Of a DNA stretch of 9,746 nt, positions 6,973 to 9,746 are shown in pieces (position 1 is the first letter of the stretch; each line of letters opens with the position of its first letter). Origin of the DNA: Candidatus Zixiibacteriota bacterium (lineage in GTDB: Bacteria > Zixibacteria > MSB-5A5 > GN15 > PGXB01); assembly GCA_026397495.1 (NCBI GenBank), contig JAPLUS010000196.1, positions 1 to 9,746 on the forward strand, written 5' to 3'. Both the position numbers and the translations under genes were made by a program. Below the pieces are notes generated by a model that made no database searches, was not told the DNA's origin, and saw only the letters and a list, made by a program, of their open reading frames with translations.

Positions 6973-9132
6973 TTAGGCCGCGGGAATATCGCTAAACAAC
7001 TGACCGGATTTCAATTTTTCATCCCAAAGGCGACAGCCTTCTATTAAAATGGCTTCATTGGAGAGTTCGTTGTTGGGTTCGGGGAGGTTTTCGACTGCCA
7101 TCGGTTCTATCACCCATGAACCATCAGTCCATGAAATTGCCTCATATACGGCATCAGCTCCAATTTTATCATTAAGGCGGGCAAAGATGATTCTCCCGCT
7201 GCTAAGGAACAGCTCCAGTTTATTCTCCGCCAAGGCGGTCAATTTAATTATTATTTTAACCGTTTTTAAACTTGGCCCAAGGGCTTGCAAAAGATCGATT
7301 AGATTCATATCGGCCAACTGTCCTTTGGCCCCGGAGCTTTCGGAAAGAGAATCGTTCATCTGTCTGGTTTTGGATTCCAACTGCGCCATAATCCTCCGCA
7401 TCTTCATAATCAGGAAATCGGGATTGGCCCCAATGGAGATTACATCCTCGATTCCTTTTTCAAATATGGCGGCCGACACTGAAGTTGGTGAACCCTCAAT
7501 CAGAAGGAAAGTGGGAATCTTCTTAATCTCAATACCCCGATTGGAAATATTCTCCACTCGGACGGCAATCTCGGACGGTTGGTCGTGCAGAAGAAGAATC
7601 AATATATCTGGTTGGCTCCGCTGGTAAAGCTCAACGAAGGAATCCAGCGAGCTTTCGGAGATAGTTCGGAAACCGTCATTTTTTAGGCGCAGTTCTATCG
7701 GCAGAAGCGTCTCCTGTCTATCGGAATAAATCATTACCTGTCCGATGCTGGCCGAGGTTTGCAGGTTCAGAATCTCTTCTTGAATCATTCTTATAAAAGC
7801 TTCGACCACCTCGGGCAAAAACAATCGCCCCACCTGATCCCGGAATTTCTTTTTGATAGTGTCAAATTTATCCAGCGAAAGCCTTTGAGTGATGGAAATA
7901 TTGGCGCAGAAGAGGTCAATCGCCGTTAAAATATTTCCGCCGAGGACTTCAATTGGAAGTCGCTTGGTGTATTTACCGCTTACATCTTTATACATGGAGC
8001 GCAACATCTGGATGATTAGCGGCGAGTAACCGAGCGATTCCAGCAATTTGGCGGTTGATTCGATTGACCCTCGATAATCCATGGGATCATTTTCGCCATA
8101 GTAGAAACCGGCTAAGTCATGGATATATCCGGCGGTGGCGATGGTCAGTCGGTCTTTGGCGGGGAGGCCCAGTTTCCGGCAGAGAATATCGGCATATCGT
8201 CCCACCGTGCCGCTGTGATTGGTCGGCAATTTCTCCTTATAAGATAGGACGGAGGTGAAGAGATCAAGATTTTTCGTAAAGAGTTCCTCTTCATTGACCA
8301 ATATATCTTCACTGAGTAGCAGAGTCGAAACTGATTCGTAATAGCGGACAATTGTCCGCGGCGAAATTTTACGCACTTGATCGATTAAATCGATATAATC
8401 GCCGGAGACGGTGTCCTTTACAAAGATGGCGTGAAATTTCTGACCATCGATGGTGGCGATGGCCTGGTCGGCCGAATCAACGATGATAACCTCAAAATTA
8501 TCTCTTTCCAGCAGGGATTGGACAAGCGGCCCGGCATATTCCTCATCGGTTACCAGCAATATTCTTCTTTTGGCGGTCTCTTCAGCATCGGATAAGGCTT
8601 CGCTTCCCGTTTCAATTTTGCCGGTATCGGTGGCGGCATCGGGAATCTCCAGAAGAAGATTGTCGTCGAGTTTGGTGTCCCGCCCTAGATAATATTTGGC
8701 TACGGCCGTGTTGAGCGCCAACTCCGCCGCCACATATAATTTTACTTTTTTGCCGCGGGCGACAAAATTTAATTCGTCGACAAGACTTTTATCAGCGGGA
8801 TCTTCACAGGCCACTTTGAGAATATTTTCCTCCGGATCATAGTCGAAGGGGATAACCCGACGGGAAATAGCCACTTTGGAAGGGATGAGTCCGGTGATAA
8901 TTTCCGGTATCTCCAACTTGGAGAGAACTATCCCTTCGCAGTTAAATTGTATTGACAGGGCCTTGATTAATCCGGCCTCGTCGATATAACGGTGATAAAG
9001 TAATTGCGAGCCGAATTTTCCGCCGCGTGCCTTCTGACGCAGAAGGGCTTCCTTTATTTGCTCTTCACTGATGAGCCCTTCTTGAAGAAGAATCTGATCA
9101 AGCCGTATCTTTTTTGTGTCGGGTTTGGTCAT
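6973..9132 (-). CDS. MshEN-receiver-HD-receiver-PATAN regulator, probable pilus motor controller
   Basis: The 719-residue soluble protein has no signal peptide or membrane segment. Residues 1-150 form an MshEN (GspE N-terminal) domain with two 24-residue motifs, Arg10-Gln33 and Lys39-Gln62, separated by five residues. That is the spacing of the c-di-GMP-binding motifs described in Vibrio cholerae MshE, though one expected glycine in each is changed (Asp12, Arg48). An acidic linker leads to a receiver-like domain (189-296) with Asp240 at the usual acceptor place. Residues 300-455 resemble HD-GYP domains: His306, His338-Asp339 and Asp406 are kept, but the GYP motif and its neighbouring histidines are absent. 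A second receiver-like domain (464-585) has no acceptor aspartate (Leu514 there). A PATAN/DUF4388 domain (604-705) closes the protein. There is no Walker motif, so it is not a PilB/GspE ATPase. Its ATG overlaps the pilT stop (ATGA), which implies coupled expression. Confidence 0.85.
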   Translation of the reverse strand: MTKPDTKKIRLDQILLQEGLISEEQIKEALLRQKARGGKFGSQLLYHRYIDEAGLIKALSIQFNCEGIVLSKLEIPEIITGLIPSKVAISRRVIPFDYDPEENILKVACEDPADKSLVDELNFVARGKKVKLYVAAELALNTAVAKYYLGRDTKLDDNLLLEIPDAATDTGKIETGSEALSDAEETAKRRILLVTDEEYAGPLVQSLLERDNFEVIIVDSADQAIATIDGQKFHAIFVKDTVSGDYIDLIDQVRKISPRTIVRYYESVSTLLLSEDILVNEEELFTKNLDLFTSVLSYKEKLPTNHSGTVGRYADILCRKLGLPAKDRLTIATAGYIHDLAGFYYGENDPMDYRGSIESTAKLLESLGYSPLIIQMLRSMYKDVSGKYTKRLPIEVLGGNILTAIDLFCANISITQRLSLDKFDTIKKKFRDQVGRLFLPEVVEAFIRMIQEEILNLQTSASIGQVMIYSDRQETLLPIELRLKNDGFRTISESSLDSFVELYQRSQPDILILLLHDQPSEIAVRVENISNRGIEIKKIPTFLLIEGSPTSVSAAIFEKGIEDVISIGANPDFLIMKMRRIMAQLESKTRQMNDSLSESSGAKGQLADMNLIDLLQALGPSLKTVKIIIKLTALAENKLELFLSSGRIIFARLNDKIGADAVYEAISWTDGSWVIEPMAVENLPEPNNELSNEAILIEGCRLWDEKLKSGQLFSDIPAA

Positions 9133-9746
9133 ACTCCCGCTGTTTCTCCTTCGGCCGGTATGGTTTTACCTCCGAACTGCAAGGGGTCACTGGCAACTCT
9201 GATAGCTTCATCATGACTAATAATGCCGGATTCAACCATTGCCCTGAGGTGGGAATCAAGCAAACGCATTCCCAGTTTCCCTCCTGTCTGAATGGCGCTC
9301 GGAATCTGGTAAGTCTTCCCCTCGCGGATTAAGTTGGAAATTGAAGGCGTCCGCATCAATAATTCATAGGCTACGGTTCGTCCGGAGCCATTCAGTTTTC
9401 GAACCAACTGTTGGCAGATAATCCCGGCCATAGTTTCGGCCAGCATCACTCGAATCTGTTGCTGCTGTGCGGAAGGAAAAACATCAATTATCCGATTGAT
9501 CGTGGTAGCCGCGGTGCTGGTATGAAGAGTGCCCAGAATTAAAATCCCGACCTCGGCGGCGGTGACAGTCAGAGCGATGGTCTCGGCATCACGCATTTCG
9601 CCGACCAGAACGACATCGGGATCCTCGCGCAGAGCCGAACGAAGCGCCTTGGCAAAGGATTTGGAATGGAGACCGATTTGCCGTTGAGAAATCAGAGAAT
9701 TTTTATTCGTGTGCACATATTCTATCGGGTCTTCAAGGATAATAAT
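9129..9746 (-). CDS. pilT: Type IV pilus retraction ATPase PilT, C-terminal part (gene runs off the window)
   Basis: The frame is open to the right edge; the GTG at 9716 is internal, because the ten codons before it encode IIILEDPIEY, the conserved PilT/PilB Asp-box segment. About 205 residues are visible, out of the usual ~350. Walker A lies outside the window. Visible hallmarks are EDPIEYVH, QRQIG, the Walker B segment DPDVVLVGEMRD, the His-box GTLHTSTAATTINRIIDVFP, and the C-terminal SNLIREGKTYQI, which separates retraction ATPases of the PilT group from PilB extension ATPases. The hexameric motor sits at the inner-membrane base of the pilus and depolymerises pilin during retraction (family knowledge). 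The TGA stop overlaps the ATG of the next gene by four bases (ATGA, 9129-9132), placing that regulator in the same operon. Confidence 0.93.
   Translation of the reverse strand: MIILEDPIEYVHTNKNSLISQRQIGLHSKSFAKALRSALREDPDVVLVGEMRDAETIALTVTAAEVGILILGTLHTSTAATTINRIIDVFPSAQQQQIRVMLAETMAGIICQQLVRKLNGSGRTVAYELLMRTPSISNLIREGKTYQIPSAIQTGGKLGMRLLDSHLRAMVESGIISHDEAIRVASDPLQFGGKTIPAEGETAGV

Noticed and set aside
7049..7627. Long open frame on the plus strand (192 codons) opposite the regulator gene
   Set aside because: It is antisense to well-recognised PATAN and receiver-like coding sequence, and its translation shows no recognisable domain.
6973..9132. Annotation of the regulator as a PilB/GspE assembly ATPase because of its N-terminal domain
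   Set aside because: No Walker A, Walker B, Asp-box or His-box is present after the MshEN domain; receiver, HD and PATAN domains take their place.
9714..9716. GTG as the start of the pilT gene
   Set aside because: The ten codons before it encode IIILEDPIEY, a conserved internal PilT segment, so the gene continues beyond the window.

Overview
The window reads as bacterial chromosome, most likely from the Fibrobacterota-Chlorobiota-Bacteroidota (FCB) side of the tree, for example a Zixibacteria-like lineage. That placement is an inference. It rests on an exported fibronectin-type protein that ends in a type IX secretion/FlgD-like C-terminal domain (YPNPF near its start, KLVVVK at the very end), on a multidomain PATAN regulator beside type IV pilus genes, and on ordinary TTGACT-type promoters with GGAG-like ribosome binding sites. 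No rRNA, tRNA, insertion sequence, CRISPR array or phage gene is visible.

Plus strand, left half. The window opens inside a gene (1-1091) whose visible part looks like the tail of a calcineurin-like phosphoesterase, followed by an Ig-like domain and a family-9-type carbohydrate-binding domain. A 328-base gap follows. It holds a good promoter near 1121-1148, a GC-rich leader with mutually exclusive pairing segments, and a strong intrinsic terminator at 1332-1368. Two overlapping genes then encode the two halves of a heterodimeric ABC exporter (1420-3231 and 3221-5023). Their defects are complementary: one half has the poor signature motif, the other the poor Walker B, so the dimer should have one active and one degenerate ATP site.

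Minus strand, right half. It converges on the exporter genes across about 100 bases. Reading leftwards from the right edge: the C-terminal part of a type IV pilus retraction ATPase (PilT, 9746-9129); a 719-residue regulator joined to it by an ATGA stop/start overlap (9132-6973); a 199-base gap; then the secreted fibronectin type III protein (6773-5124).

The most interesting item is the 719-residue regulator. It joins an MshEN domain (a c-di-GMP-binding fold normally found at the front of pilus/secretion ATPases), a receiver-like domain, an HD-GYP-related domain lacking the GYP motif, a second receiver-like domain without an acceptor aspartate, and a C-terminal PATAN/DUF4388 domain. With pilT translationally coupled to it, the simplest reading is a dedicated controller of pilus motor activity that integrates c-di-GMP and perhaps phosphorylation. 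The second point of interest is the attenuator-like leader ahead of the exporter.
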